NCBI GenBank assembly: GCA_007133715.1
Contig: SLMF01000562.1
Location: forward strand, 1-6,526
Reading direction: 5' to 3'
Source: Planctomycetaceae bacterium
GTDB taxonomy: Bacteria; Planctomycetota; Planctomycetia; Pirellulales; Pirellulaceae
DNA length: 6,526 bases
In this document: in pieces, positions 6,439 through 6,526 of the stretch
Layout: each line of letters begins with the position of its first letter
Position numbering within the stretch: the first letter of the stretch is position 1
Made by a program: the position numbers and the translations under genes
The notes under the pieces: model-generated
Databases searched by the model: none
Seen by the model: only the letters and a program-made list of their open reading frames with translations
Told to the model about the DNA's origin: nothing

Positions 6439-6526
6439 CTAAGCACGCCATGGCCGAGCACGTTCCGCGGCTTCCGTAAACGCCTGCTGGGCGATCCGTG
6501 CGTCCTGGGCGATCTCGAAATCGAAC
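6439..6526 (-). CDS. C-terminal end of an unidentified gene (partial)
   Basis: The minus strand is open from the right edge (first full codon at 6525) to TAG at 6441-6439, encoding FDFEIAQDARIAQQAF followed by TEAAERARPWRA. The helical, charged make-up reads like the C-terminus of a real protein, and the frame stops 38 bases before the preferred apbE start, as expected for an operon neighbour. Twenty-eight residues are too few to name a family. Gfo/Idh/MocA proteins often end in a similar Ala-rich helix, but that is only a loose resemblance. Confidence 0.55.
   Translation of the reverse strand, partial: FDFEIAQDARIAQQAFTEAAERARPWRA

Noticed and set aside
6401..6451. Upstream ATG at 6451 as the start of apbE
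   Set aside because: No Shine-Dalgarno, no family character in the 17 extra residues, and it would overlap the end of the preceding gene.

Overview
The window looks like a piece of a moderately GC-rich genome of the phylum Planctomycetota. The case rests on gene content and protein style: a Gfo/Idh/MocA oxidoreductase with a twin-arginine export signal (a family strongly expanded in planctomycetes), a bacterial homologue of the methanogen methyltransferase subunit MtrH, and a TrpB2-type tryptophan synthase beta homologue. Genus cannot be told from the sequence. The strong codon bias produces long shadow frames opposite most real genes.

Left half, plus strand. The window opens inside a TrpB2-like PLP enzyme (1-1339), whose extreme N-terminus lies outside. 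After a 95-base gap with a good ribosome binding site comes an MtrH-family methyltransferase (1435-2370). A 116-base leader with a possible promoter then leads to a secreted SYLF-domain protein with an unassigned C-terminal extension (2487-3572).

Middle. The two gene sets converge on a sparse stretch (3573-4217). It contains a probable small membrane-anchored protein on the minus strand (3679-3867) and, closer to the minus-strand operon, two interleaved inverted repeats that end in a T-run on the minus strand. The latter is the best candidate for the 3' end of that operon.

Right half, minus strand. Reading inward from the right edge are the last 28 codons of an unidentified gene (6439-6526), an ApbE-type FAD:protein FMN transferase (5528-6400), and the Tat-exported Gfo/Idh/MocA protein (4218-5531). 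The last two overlap by four bases (GTGA), with a strong Shine-Dalgarno inside the end of apbE, so they are probably translationally coupled.

Points most worth a second look: the Gfo/Idh/MocA protein has replaced two of the three usual catalytic residues (Lys of EKP and Asp of DxxxH) while keeping the His; an MtrH homologue sits beside TrpB2 with no corrinoid protein or other Mtr subunit in view; and the interleaved inverted repeats have pseudoknot topology. No mobile element, CRISPR array, tRNA or rRNA was seen.
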